Shown here: positions 1-6,200 of the stretch, piece after piece
Numbering within the stretch: the stretch's first letter is position 1
How the letters are laid out: the number at the start of each line of letters is the position of its first letter
From: Candidatus Methanofastidiosia archaeon
GTDB taxonomy: Archaea > Methanobacteriota_B > Thermococci > Methanofastidiosales > NM3
Length of the DNA: 7,468 nucleotides
Assembly (NCBI GenBank): GCA_020854925.1
Contig: JAHKLV010000019.1
Span: forward strand, 1-7,468
Direction of reading: 5' to 3'
Made by a program: the position numbers and the translations under genes
Notes under the pieces: generated by a model
What the model saw: only the letters and a program-made list of their open reading frames with translations
Database searches by the model: none
Told to the model about the DNA's origin: nothing

Positions 1-1
1 C

Positions 2-751
2 CTCGAGGATGTCAAGACCCAGCTCAAAGAGGCCATTGAGTGGCCGCTCAAGTACCCCGAGTCCTACAAGACCATCGGCATCAAGCCGCCCACGGGCGTG
101 CTCCTCTACGGGCCGCCGGGAACGGGCAAGACCCTCCTTGCAAAGGCCGTTGCCACCGAGGCGGAGGCAAACTTCATCGCCGTGCGCGGCCCCGAACTCA
201 TCTCAAAATGGGTCGGTGAATCGGAGAAAGGCATCCGCAAGGTCTTCAAGCGGGCACGCCAAGTGGCGCCTTCCATCATCTTCTTCGATGAGATAGACGC
301 CATCGCCGGCACCAGAGGAGAGGAATGCGGCGGTTCGAAGGTAACGGAACGCGTGGTGAATCAGCTGCTCAGCGAGATGGACGGCATCGAAAAGCTTGAC
401 AAGGTCACCGTCATCGCGGCGACCAACAGGCCGGACATCGTCGACGATGCCCTCCTGCGCCCCGGACGCTTTGACGCCCTCATAAAGATCCCCCTCCCCG
501 ACGAAAAGGCGCGCGCAGAGATACTTGCCGTGCACACCAAGCCCATGCCGCTTGGTGAGGACGTGGACCTTGCCGCCTTGGCCCAGGCGACGGAGGGATT
601 CTCGGGTGCAGACCTGTCATCCCTAGCGCGTGAGGCAGGAATGTACGCCATCAGGGAGGATTTGGGAGCAAAGATAGTCACCAAGGAGCACTTCGACAAG
701 GCGCTAGAAAAACTCAAGGAGTCGATCTCGCGGGAACATAAGTTCTTTTAG
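2..751 (+). CDS. Cdc48/VAT-family AAA ATPase, C-terminal part (5' end outside window)
   Basis: The window holds the last 249 residues of an AAA+ ATPase; the reading frame is open to the left edge. The visible module runs from an LEDVK..L.EA.EWPLKYPE segment (residues 1-19), typical of the second (D2) AAA domain of Cdc48/p97/VAT. Walker A GPPGTGKT is at 37-44, the pore-loop KWVG at 69-72, Walker B IIFFDEID at 92-99 with the catalytic Asp-Glu at 96-97, then sensor-1 AATNRPD and the arginine-finger segment LRPGRFD. A short helical lid follows (GFSGADLSSLAREAG). Family members form cytoplasmic hexamers that unfold or extract proteins with ATP, in archaea probably feeding the proteasome. The protein stops soon after the lid, with no long tail. 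The N domain and D1 should lie to the left, but I cannot see them, so a single-AAA protein is not excluded. The gene seems to end its own transcript, with T-rich DNA directly after the stop. Confidence 0.93.
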   Translation, partial: LEDVKTQLKEAIEWPLKYPESYKTIGIKPPTGVLLYGPPGTGKTLLAKAVATEAEANFIAVRGPELISKWVGESEKGIRKVFKRARQVAPSIIFFDEIDAIAGTRGEECGGSKVTERVVNQLLSEMDGIEKLDKVTVIAATNRPDIVDDALLRPGRFDALIKIPLPDEKARAEILAVHTKPMPLGEDVDLAALAQATEGFSGADLSSLAREAGMYAIREDLGAKIVTKEHFDKALEKLKESISREHKFF

Positions 752-777
752 GGCTCCCGCCCCTTTTCTTTTTTCTT
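751..777 (+). terminator. T-rich terminator after the Cdc48-family gene
   Basis: A small GC hairpin (GGGC 751-754, loop TCCC, GCCC 759-762) begins on the last base of the stop codon. It is followed at once by a pyrimidine run with T4, T6 and T2 blocks (764-777). Archaeal RNA polymerase terminates at oligo-T tracts, and the position between a gene end and a new TATA box fits. The stem is only 4 bp, so the T tract is the main evidence. Confidence 0.6.
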
Positions 778-790
778 CAAATTCGTTAGT

Positions 791-798
791 TTTAAAAG
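791..798 (+). promoter_or_regulatory. TATA box of the dphB operon (probably leaderless)
   Basis: TTTAAAAG is centred about 25 nt upstream of the dphB ATG at 820, in an AT-rich gap inside GC-rich DNA. Archaeal TATA boxes are usually centred about 26 nt before the transcription start, which places the start at or within a base or two of the ATG. No purine-rich Shine-Dalgarno lies in 799-819, which agrees with a leaderless mRNA. It probably drives the four genes dphB to pyrD. This is inferred from position and composition only. Confidence 0.6.
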
Positions 799-819
799 GG
801 TTTTGCATGATTCAATGCT

Positions 820-1566
820 ATGCTCATCATCGCGGGTCTCGGGTTGGATGGAAACGGCATTACCGTGGAGGCCCTTCGGGCCGTCCAGACGGCGGACGTC
901 GTCTATGCCGAGTTCTATACATCACTTCCGCAAAAAAGCCCGGGTGACATCGGCGCATCGCTTGGCGTCAGTATCACTCCCCTCTCGCGAGAGGAAGTTG
1001 AAGAGCGCGAGCTACCCCTTGCCGAGGCCGCGTCGAGGGACGTGGCCTTCCTTGTCATGGGGGATCCGCTCGTCGCCACGACCCATATCTCCTTGGTGGA
1101 CGAGGCGCGGCGCAGGGGAATCCACGTCAAGGTGTTCCATGCCGCGTCCATCTTCTCCGCTGTGGGAAGCACGGGGCTCATGCTTTACAAGTTCGGCAAG
1201 GCGGCAAGCATCGTGTACCCCGAGGAGAATTACATTCCAAAAAGCTTTTATGAGACGGTAGTGGATAATATTGAAAGAGGCTTGCATACGCTCTTATTTC
1301 TTGATTTAAAGGCAGATAAGGGCATCTATATGGACCCGGTGGACGGACTGGACATCCTTTCGTCCCTGGATGGGGAGACCCGCATAGCATCGGTAATCGT
1401 CGCATCCCGCATCGGATGGGATAGTGAGAACATTGTATATGGCACCCTCGACGAGGTTCGCTCGCTCGGCAAGGCGTTCTTCGGGCCGCCACCACACTGC
1501 ATTGTGGTGCCCGGAACACTCCATTTCGCCGAAGAGGACTACCTTGCGCATTACAGGGTACGGTGA
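820..1566 (+). CDS. dphB: Diphthine synthase (EF-2 diphthamide methyltransferase)
   Basis: The 248-residue product has the usual length and layout of archaeal DphB. This cytoplasmic enzyme transfers methyl groups from S-adenosylmethionine to the modified histidine of elongation factor 2, the second step of diphthamide synthesis. It belongs to the tetrapyrrole-methylase superfamily. Visible marks are the N-terminal GLGL strand-loop (6-9), the GDPLVATTH loop (81-89), FHAASIFSAVGSTGLMLYKFGK (106-127) with the family's SAM-site GSTGL, and PKSFYETV..N...GLHTLLFLDL (140-163). The ATG at 820 is chosen because MLIIAGLGL is the expected first strand and the TATA box spacing fits. It starts a run of genes 3-4 nt apart. 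The segment coding for residues 138-167 is oddly AT-rich (see findings). Family assignment is secure; activity is inferred. Confidence 0.95.
   Translation: MLIIAGLGLDGNGITVEALRAVQTADVVYAEFYTSLPQKSPGDIGASLGVSITPLSREEVEERELPLAEAASRDVAFLVMGDPLVATTHISLVDEARRRGIHVKVFHAASIFSAVGSTGLMLYKFGKAASIVYPEENYIPKSFYETVVDNIERGLHTLLFLDLKADKGIYMDPVDGLDILSSLDGETRIASVIVASRIGWDSENIVYGTLDEVRSLGKAFFGPPPHCIVVPGTLHFAEEDYLAHYRVR
1562..1566 (+). promoter_or_regulatory. Shine-Dalgarno of the DUF357 gene, overlapping the dphB stop
   Basis: GGTGA includes the TGA stop of dphB and lies 4 nt before the ATG at 1571. It matches the core of the archaeal anti-SD complement (GGAGGTGAT). It decides the start at 1571 over upstream in-frame codons that would place the start deep inside dphB. 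Confidence 0.65.
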
Positions 1567-1570
1567 GACC

Positions 1571-1873
1571 ATGAGAGAAGACAGGATAACGGATGAGAAG
1601 CTTGCCACGTACTTTTCTGTGGCACAGCGAGCGCTGGATGAAGTGAAGATTATTACCCCCAAGGGGAGCCACCTGGAAATTGTGGCATGGGACTATCTGG
1701 ACATGGCGAAGCGGTATTTCAGCGATGCCGACTACTACTACCGGGAGAAAGGCGACTATGTCACCGCCTTTGCGAGCCTGAACTACCTGCATGGATTCCT
1801 AGACGCCGGCGCACGTCTCGGGGTCTTTAAGGTATCCTCCAACGAGCTCTTCGCCTTTGAAGAGGGGGGATAA
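1571..1873 (+). CDS. DUF357 family protein
   Basis: The 100-residue product matches my memory of the archaeal DUF357 family. Its recognisable block is A.RYFSDADYYYREKGDYVTAFASLNYLHGFLDAGARLG, at residues 46-84. The protein looks all-helical, with a probable helical hairpin in that block. It has no signal peptide, membrane segment or cysteine, so it should be cytoplasmic. No function is established that I know of. The start at 1571 is supported by the SD at 1562-1566 and by the usual short length of the family; the same frame stays open upstream inside dphB but has no family similarity there. It sits 4 nt after dphB and 3 nt before the UPF0212 gene, so it is almost certainly co-transcribed and probably translationally coupled with them. 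Confidence 0.9.
   Translation: MREDRITDEKLATYFSVAQRALDEVKIITPKGSHLEIVAWDYLDMAKRYFSDADYYYREKGDYVTAFASLNYLHGFLDAGARLGVFKVSSNELFAFEEGG
1862..1871 (+). promoter_or_regulatory. Shine-Dalgarno of the UPF0212 gene
   Basis: The purine run GAGGGGGGAT covers the last Glu-Gly-Gly codons of the DUF357 gene and the first base of its stop. It ends about 6 nt before the ATG at 1877, so translation of the two genes is likely coupled. It supports this ATG as the start. Confidence 0.55.
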
Positions 1874-1876
1874 GCG

Positions 1877-2224
1877 ATGGTCAACTACCTTGTGGTCCTC
1901 GAAGTGCCCATTGTGCTCAAAAACGTCGGCACGCGTGACGACGCCGCGAACATCGCCATCGCGCAGGTTGGGAAGCAGCTCAAGCGGGTCAATCTCGAAT
2001 ACGTCAAGATAGAGATTGGCGCTTCACGATGCCCGAACTGCTCAGGGCTCTTTAACAGTGCCTTCGTGGTGGGAAAAATGGGCCTGGTGGGTGTCTATCT
2101 TTCCATGAAGGTCTTTAACGCCGAAACCGTGAAGCATGCGGAAAACATTGCCAAGTCGGCCATTGGCAGGGCACTCAAGGACGTTCCACTTAAGACGTTT
2201 GAGGTCCGCCAGATAAAGGACTGA
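1877..2224 (+). CDS. UPF0212 (DUF555) family protein
   Basis: The 115-residue product is a full-length member of UPF0212/DUF555, a family known from methanogens and related euryarchaea. Typical features are the start MVNYLVVLEVPIVLKNV, the segment LEYVKIEIGASRCPNC (40-55), the following FVVGKMGLVGVYLSMKVFNAET, and a C-terminal stretch AKSAIGRALKDVPLKTFEV. One CPNC (Cys52, Cys55) is visible and a second CxxC is absent, so metal binding, if any, would need a dimer or other ligands. The pattern suggests a small alpha/beta protein; there is no signal peptide or membrane segment. No activity is established to my knowledge. It lies 3 nt after the DUF357 gene and 4 nt before pyrD in the same operon. 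The family's distribution is one of the better taxonomic clues here. Confidence 0.92.
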   Translation: MVNYLVVLEVPIVLKNVGTRDDAANIAIAQVGKQLKRVNLEYVKIEIGASRCPNCSGLFNSAFVVGKMGLVGVYLSMKVFNAETVKHAENIAKSAIGRALKDVPLKTFEVRQIKD

Positions 2225-2225
2225 T
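2216..2225 (+). promoter_or_regulatory. Ribosome-binding region of pyrD, containing the UPF0212 stop
   Basis: AAGGACTGAT combines a short purine SD (AAGGA, 2216-2220) with TGAT, which can also pair with the 16S 3' end. The TGA (2222-2224) is the stop of the upstream gene and the pyrD ATG follows after TACC. The same 14 bases recur before the serK-like gene. Confidence 0.45.
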
Positions 2226-2228
2226 ACC

Positions 2229-3116
2229 ATGAATGTCGCAGGCATACCGCTCAAAAATCCCCTCATCCTCTGCTCGGGGGTGCTTGGCATATCGTCGGCG
2301 CTTTTTGCGCGCCTAGAGAAGGCCGGAATGGGCGGCATTGTCACAAAATCGATATCCCTGCGGCCAACGGAGGGGTATCCGCCACCGACGGTGGTGCCGG
2401 TGGCAGGCGGCGTGCTCAACGCCATGGGACTACCCAATCCGGGCGTCGACGCCTTCCTGGAAGAGGTGGGAGAGGCATCGCTATCCATTCCCCTCATCAT
2501 CTCGGTGTTTGGTACCGACGCCAAGGAGGTTGCGGCCATGGTGGACAGGGTAAGTCCGTACTGCGATGCCGTAGAGCTCAACCTTTCCTGCCCCCATGCA
2601 GGAGGACTCCTGGCCATAGGACAGAATCCCTGTCTCGTGCGGTCTGTCGTTGCCTCCGCGGCACGTGCGGCAACCGTTCCTGTCGTCGCCAAGCTCACAC
2701 CCAATGTCACCGACATCACGGAGATTGGTAAAGCTGCAGAAGAGGGTGGCGCCGATGCGGTAAGTGCCATCAACACCGTACGTGGCATGGCGATAGACAT
2801 CCATCAGGCCTATCCCGTGCTCTCAAACGTTTCCGGCGGTCTTTCCGGACCGGCCGTCAAGCCGATAGGCATGAAGTGCGTGTGGGACCTAGCCGGTGCA
2901 ATAGAGATACCCATCATAGGCATCGGCGGCATCAGCTCCGGCGGGGATGTCGTGGAGTACCTCATGGCAGGTGCATCGGCCGTGGAGCTCGGGACCTGCC
3001 TCGGTTCCGGCGGTATCGAACAGGTCACGGCCATCAGGGACGGGCTCGATGCGTGGTGCAGCGCACGCCACACCACGTATGAGGCGCTTTCTCGTTCCGT
3101 TAGGGACAAATTTTAG
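2229..3116 (+). CDS. pyrD: Dihydroorotate dehydrogenase, class 1B catalytic subunit
   Basis: The 295-residue product is a complete class 1 dihydroorotate dehydrogenase: a cytoplasmic FMN TIM barrel oxidising dihydroorotate to orotate, the fourth step of UMP synthesis. Motifs in order are LKNPLILCSGVLG (8-20), VTKS with FMN-site Lys40, NAMGLPNPG (64-72), NLSCPH with catalytic Cys121, VAKLTPNVTDI (153-163), SAINTVRGMAID (179-190), GGLSGPAVKP (203-212) and the phosphate-binding GIGGISSGGD (231-240). The LTPNVTDI and INTVRGMAIDI segments are those of class 1B enzymes, which normally work with the FAD/iron-sulfur subunit PyrK and NAD. No pyrK lies in this window. It has no N-terminal membrane extension, which rules out class 2. 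It is the last gene of the dphB run and its 3' end overlaps the 3' end of pyrF by 17 nt. Confidence 0.95.
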   Translation: MNVAGIPLKNPLILCSGVLGISSALFARLEKAGMGGIVTKSISLRPTEGYPPPTVVPVAGGVLNAMGLPNPGVDAFLEEVGEASLSIPLIISVFGTDAKEVAAMVDRVSPYCDAVELNLSCPHAGGLLAIGQNPCLVRSVVASAARAATVPVVAKLTPNVTDITEIGKAAEEGGADAVSAINTVRGMAIDIHQAYPVLSNVSGGLSGPAVKPIGMKCVWDLAGAIEIPIIGIGGISSGGDVVEYLMAGASAVELGTCLGSGGIEQVTAIRDGLDAWCSARHTTYEALSRSVRDKF

Positions 3117-3876
3117 CGATAAGGTCACGGTACGCTTCTGCCTTGGCCCCGGGATTCTCATCGAAGATGACCCCACGGGACACGTTCACCACACAGCGAT
3201 CCCCGAAGAGGGCGAGCACGTCCGTTGTTCCCTGCTGTGCCCCGATGCCGGGAACAAGGACAAGTGACGAAGGAAGTTCAGCTGCAATGGCGCGTGCGTC
3301 CTCGGAAGCAACGGTGGCGCCCACCACGGCGCCGGTGACCCCCAGGGAGCGGATATCCCTGGCAATCACACGGTACGCCACCTCGTCGCCTATGCGCGAC
3401 TTCATGAAGGTGCCAGCCTCCGGATTCGACATGAGGCAGAGCACAAAAAGCCCAAGATCTGCTCCTGAGCACGCCTCCCACAGTGAAGCGATGTTTCCGG
3501 GAAAAGGCGAGCCGGTGATGGCGTCAAACCCCGCCTCCTTCGCCCAGTGACAGCAGGCGATGTTTGTCTCGCCGATGTCAGAGACCTTCACATCAAGGAG
3601 GGAAAGCGACCCTGCGGCGTGTATGGCGGCGTTGAGTTCCTGCATTTCCTCAAGGCCGAGGGGCATGATATACTGCATGTTCGGTTTAAACACGGCTGCG
3701 GCCGTGCCCGTCTGCTCCACGATATCCAAGGCGAAGGAAAGAATGTCATCGACAGGGCTTCCGGTAGAGGGGATAACATTTCGGTCACGCATTCCCGGAT
3801 AGGCAGGGTCGATGCCCACACAAAGCTGGGAACCCTTGCGGTCTCGTATCTTCTTAAACGATTGTGAAAAATCCAT
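3100..3876 (-). CDS. pyrF: Orotidine-5'-phosphate decarboxylase
   Basis: The product is 258 residues if started at the ATG at 3876. It decarboxylates OMP to UMP, the last step of pyrimidine synthesis, as a cytoplasmic TIM barrel. Visible marks are the opening MDFSQSFKKI, LCVGIDP (18-24), FKPN with Lys64, the catalytic Asp95-x-Lys97-x-x-Asp100-Ile101 in LLDVKVSDIGET, VPGIGAQQG (208-216) and the phosphate-binding NVSRG (231-235). These last blocks and the length are those of the longer 'type 2' PyrF. The MDFSQ start is preferred because relatives begin this way and a TATA-like element lies about 25 nt upstream. Alternatives in frame are an ATG at 3900 (AGGT 5 nt upstream) and a GTG at 3951 (GAGGAG upstream), adding 8 or 25 residues without family similarity. 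It follows hypF by about 100 nt and converges on pyrD. Confidence 0.93.
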   Translation of the reverse strand: MDFSQSFKKIRDRKGSQLCVGIDPAYPGMRDRNVIPSTGSPVDDILSFALDIVEQTGTAAAVFKPNMQYIMPLGLEEMQELNAAIHAAGSLSLLDVKVSDIGETNIACCHWAKEAGFDAITGSPFPGNIASLWEACSGADLGLFVLCLMSNPEAGTFMKSRIGDEVAYRVIARDIRSLGVTGAVVGATVASEDARAIAAELPSSLVLVPGIGAQQGTTDVLALFGDRCVVNVSRGVIFDENPGAKAEAYRDLIAKICP

Positions 3877-3897
3877 GATGGTACATGGATGCTTACC

Positions 3898-3905
3898 CAT
3901 AAAAA
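3898..3905 (-). promoter_or_regulatory. TATA-like element before pyrF
   Basis: On the minus strand TTTTTATG is centred about 25 nt before the pyrF ATG at 3876, the same distance as the TATA box before dphB. There is no Shine-Dalgarno directly before that ATG. A leaderless pyrF mRNA would fit. The match to an archaeal TATA box is only moderate. Confidence 0.35.
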
Positions 3906-3931
3906 CCTGTGGCACGACCTGCCGGTCGCGC
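3901..3931 (-). terminator. Possible hairpin/T-tract terminator after hypF
   Basis: On the minus strand an 8-bp stem (3931-3924 with 3919-3912, one G-U pair) encloses the 4-nt loop GGCA. T5 (3905-3901) follows 6 nt after the stem. It lies in the roughly 100-nt gap between hypF and the preferred pyrF start and could end the membrane protein-serK-hypF transcript. The distance between stem and T tract is longer than in a classical bacterial terminator. If pyrF really began at 3951 the hairpin would be coding. Confidence 0.4.
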
Positions 3932-3978
3932 AGAGCAGGAGGCGCTTTCACCTTTCTCTCGTCTCCTCATGCCCCGAT

Positions 3979-6195
3979 TCAGTCCACTGAAACACAGGCC
4001 TGGCCATAGGCGATGCCCCCATCACCGGACGGCACGAGACGGTGGGGAAGGAAGGAGCGTCCGCGCTCCTCGATGCCCGAGCGGATGACACGGGAAATGA
4101 TGGTGTTTATCGCCGCGCCGCCCGAGAGGCCCACGGGAAGATGGAGGTCGGCATGCTCGTCCACCAGGGAAAGATACCCCCTGGCAAGCGAACAGTGGAC
4201 CGTCATGGCAAGATCCTCGGGTCGGTGTCGGTGACGCTCTTCGGCAAGGCGGCGTAGGAAGTCGCCGGTGAGCATGATGTTGTCTTCGACCTCAATTGCC
4301 ATGCCCAGGTCGGTGCCCCTGCGTGCGCATGCTTCAAGGCGCATGGGACCCTCCCCCTCATACGTTCGCTCATATGCTAGGCCAAGAAGCGCGCTTGCGG
4401 CGTCAAGCACCCTGCCGCAGGAGGACGACGGGTACGGTCTGAGGCGTGCCCCCGCAAGGATGGCACTGACTTCATCCCTCCCCCCTGCAAAGAAGGGGGC
4501 AAGCACCGTGGGGGCAACCTCCCCCAAAAGGGGGATTAGGATGCGCAGCGGTTGGAGCGCCGCCTTGTCACCGCCAGGCATGGAAAGGTACTCCTGGTGT
4601 CCGAGACGCATGGTCTCTTCCGGGCGCCCCGTGGCATAGAAAAGCTCCCCACCCCAGGCAGCCCCGTCACGTCCGTGGCCCGTGCCGTCGATGGTGATGC
4701 ACAACGCCTCATCGAGGCCGTACTCTCCCACGATGGCATAGGCGTGCGCCTCGTGATGCTGGATGCGATGAAGAGGCAGCGACAGGTCGCGGGCCCATTC
4801 CTCCGCAACCCGGACGGTATGGTACGAAGGATGGAGGTCGCACATGATGCGTGAGAGTTCATCACACCGGAGGTCTTTGAGCACCATGATGCGGTCCAGT
4901 GCCCGCATACCCTCTTCAAGCACATCCCAGTTTGAGGTGTCCCCGATATGCTGGGTAAGCAGGCACGAACCACCAGAGGATGCTGCCATGACATTGTTAA
5001 GCTCGGCACCAAACGCGACAAACGCATCATGTGCCGGAACGGGAAGCGGCGCGGGCACATGGCCCCGGGAGCGGCGAATGAACACGCCGGAACGGATGAC
5101 GCTATCGTCGCAGCGATTCACTATGGCAAGGTTGTGCGTCAGGACGTGATTGATGCAGGGGAGATGCCGGGCAACGTCTTCGTCTGAAAGGACCATGGGA
5201 TTGCCAGGATAGTTTGCAGACGTCATGACAAGAAAATCGGTTTGAAGCTGTGAAAAGAGAAGCTCGTGCACCGGCGCATAGGGGAGGATGATACCTACGG
5301 TGTCAAGACCGGGTGCAATGCCGGGGTCGATGCCCGACTCCCCGCACCGGGGAAGCACGACGATAGGTGCCGCGGCTGAAGAGAGGAGGGAGCGCTCACC
5401 TTCATCGGCGCGTATGGTCGTATCGAGCACCGCCAGATTGCGTGCCATGACGGCAAACGGCTGGTACGGTCTGCCAAGGGCTCTGCGCAGGGAGGCGACG
5501 GCAGCGGGAGAGGAGGCGTCACAAGCGAGGTGGAATCCTCCGTATCCCTTGATGGCGACGGAGGCGCCGGTGGAAAGAAGAGATGCTGCCATCGAGAAGG
5601 CATCATTCCCGTCATACTGGTCGCCACCCGACAGGAGGCGGTACGCAGGCCCGCACACCGGGCACGCTATGGGTTCGGCGTGGTAGCGGCGGTCCAGGGG
5701 ATCTTCATAATCCCTCCGACAGTCCGCACACAGGGCAAAGGCGTCCATGGAGGTCTTTGCACGGTCGTAAGGGGTACGCCGCACGATGGTGAATCGTGGC
5801 CCGCACGCGGTACAGTTGATAAAGGGATACGCAGCCCTCCGATTTCCCTGTGTATGCAGCTCACGGCGACAGTCCTCGCACAGGGCAAGGTCGGGGGGGA
5901 TGCCGGAGGGTACGGAAGAATGGGTGGAACATGACGGGGCGATGGCAAATCCCGCGGGCACGGCCTCATCCACCTCCCGCGACTCGATGGCATCGATACG
6001 AGCATGGGGGGGGATCTCTGCGGGAAATCGTTGAAGGAAGGTGGATAGTGCCGACGAGGGGCCGTCTACGACAATCTCTACGTAGGAACCCATGTTTCTG
6101 ACAGAGCCAGAAAGGCCAAGCTCTGTCGCAAGCCGCCAGACATACGGGCGGAATCCCACGCCCTGTACGGTGCCGTACACCCGAAGAACATGCAT
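3979..6195 (-). CDS. hypF: [NiFe] hydrogenase maturation carbamoyltransferase HypF
   Basis: The 738-residue product is a full-length HypF. It uses carbamoyl phosphate and ATP to make carbamoyl-AMP and passes the carbamoyl group to the C-terminal cysteine of HypE, on the way to the CN ligands of [NiFe] hydrogenases. Domains in order: acylphosphatase-like (about 1-85, GTVQGVGFRPYV at 8-19); two zinc fingers with Cys106/109/128/131 and Cys156/159/178/181; YrdC-like (about 195-380, AIKGYGGFHLACDA); and a Kae1-like domain (about 390-738) with metal-binding HHEAHA (480-485), DGTGHGRDGAAWGGE (503-517), PGGD (540-543) and LSGGAAIN (690-697). The ATG at 6195 is preferred over GTG at 6204 because AGGTGG lies 5 nt upstream. 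hypF follows serK with its SD on the serK stop. No other hyp or hydrogenase gene is present. The lysines usual in the YrdC nucleotide site appear replaced (see findings). Confidence 0.97.
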   Translation of the reverse strand: MHVLRVYGTVQGVGFRPYVWRLATELGLSGSVRNMGSYVEIVVDGPSSALSTFLQRFPAEIPPHARIDAIESREVDEAVPAGFAIAPSCSTHSSVPSGIPPDLALCEDCRRELHTQGNRRAAYPFINCTACGPRFTIVRRTPYDRAKTSMDAFALCADCRRDYEDPLDRRYHAEPIACPVCGPAYRLLSGGDQYDGNDAFSMAASLLSTGASVAIKGYGGFHLACDASSPAAVASLRRALGRPYQPFAVMARNLAVLDTTIRADEGERSLLSSAAAPIVVLPRCGESGIDPGIAPGLDTVGIILPYAPVHELLFSQLQTDFLVMTSANYPGNPMVLSDEDVARHLPCINHVLTHNLAIVNRCDDSVIRSGVFIRRSRGHVPAPLPVPAHDAFVAFGAELNNVMAASSGGSCLLTQHIGDTSNWDVLEEGMRALDRIMVLKDLRCDELSRIMCDLHPSYHTVRVAEEWARDLSLPLHRIQHHEAHAYAIVGEYGLDEALCITIDGTGHGRDGAAWGGELFYATGRPEETMRLGHQEYLSMPGGDKAALQPLRILIPLLGEVAPTVLAPFFAGGRDEVSAILAGARLRPYPSSSCGRVLDAASALLGLAYERTYEGEGPMRLEACARRGTDLGMAIEVEDNIMLTGDFLRRLAEERHRHRPEDLAMTVHCSLARGYLSLVDEHADLHLPVGLSGGAAINTIISRVIRSGIEERGRSFLPHRLVPSGDGGIAYGQACVSVD

Positions 6196-6200
6196 CACAA

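Noticed and set aside
740..751. C-terminal HKFF of the AAA ATPase as a proteasome-docking HbYX tail
   Set aside because: The third-last residue is Lys and there is no Tyr at the second-last position, so the motif is not met.
1424..1570. Upstream extension of the DUF357 frame to 1424
   Set aside because: It would run inside dphB, adds no family similarity, and a good SD precedes the ATG at 1571.
1178..1792. A 204-codon open frame on the minus strand, antisense to dphB and the DUF357 gene
   Set aside because: The Arg/Cys/Pro-rich product has no recognisable domain and lies over two well-supported genes.
2042..2800. A 252-codon open frame on the minus strand, antisense to the UPF0212 gene and pyrD
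   Set aside because: Its product is low-complexity, rich in Ser, Ala, Thr and Pro, with no family motif, while both plus-strand genes are clear. Long antisense frames are common in GC-rich coding DNA.
3893..3970. A 25-codon minus-strand mini-ORF between hypF and pyrF, possible leader peptide
   Set aside because: It has no convincing SD, its composition is unremarkable, and the hairpin and TATA-like element explain the stretch better.
4536..5060. A 174-codon minus-strand frame inside hypF in another phase
   Set aside because: HypF is continuous and fully conserved across this stretch, so there is no frameshift and this is an out-of-frame shadow.
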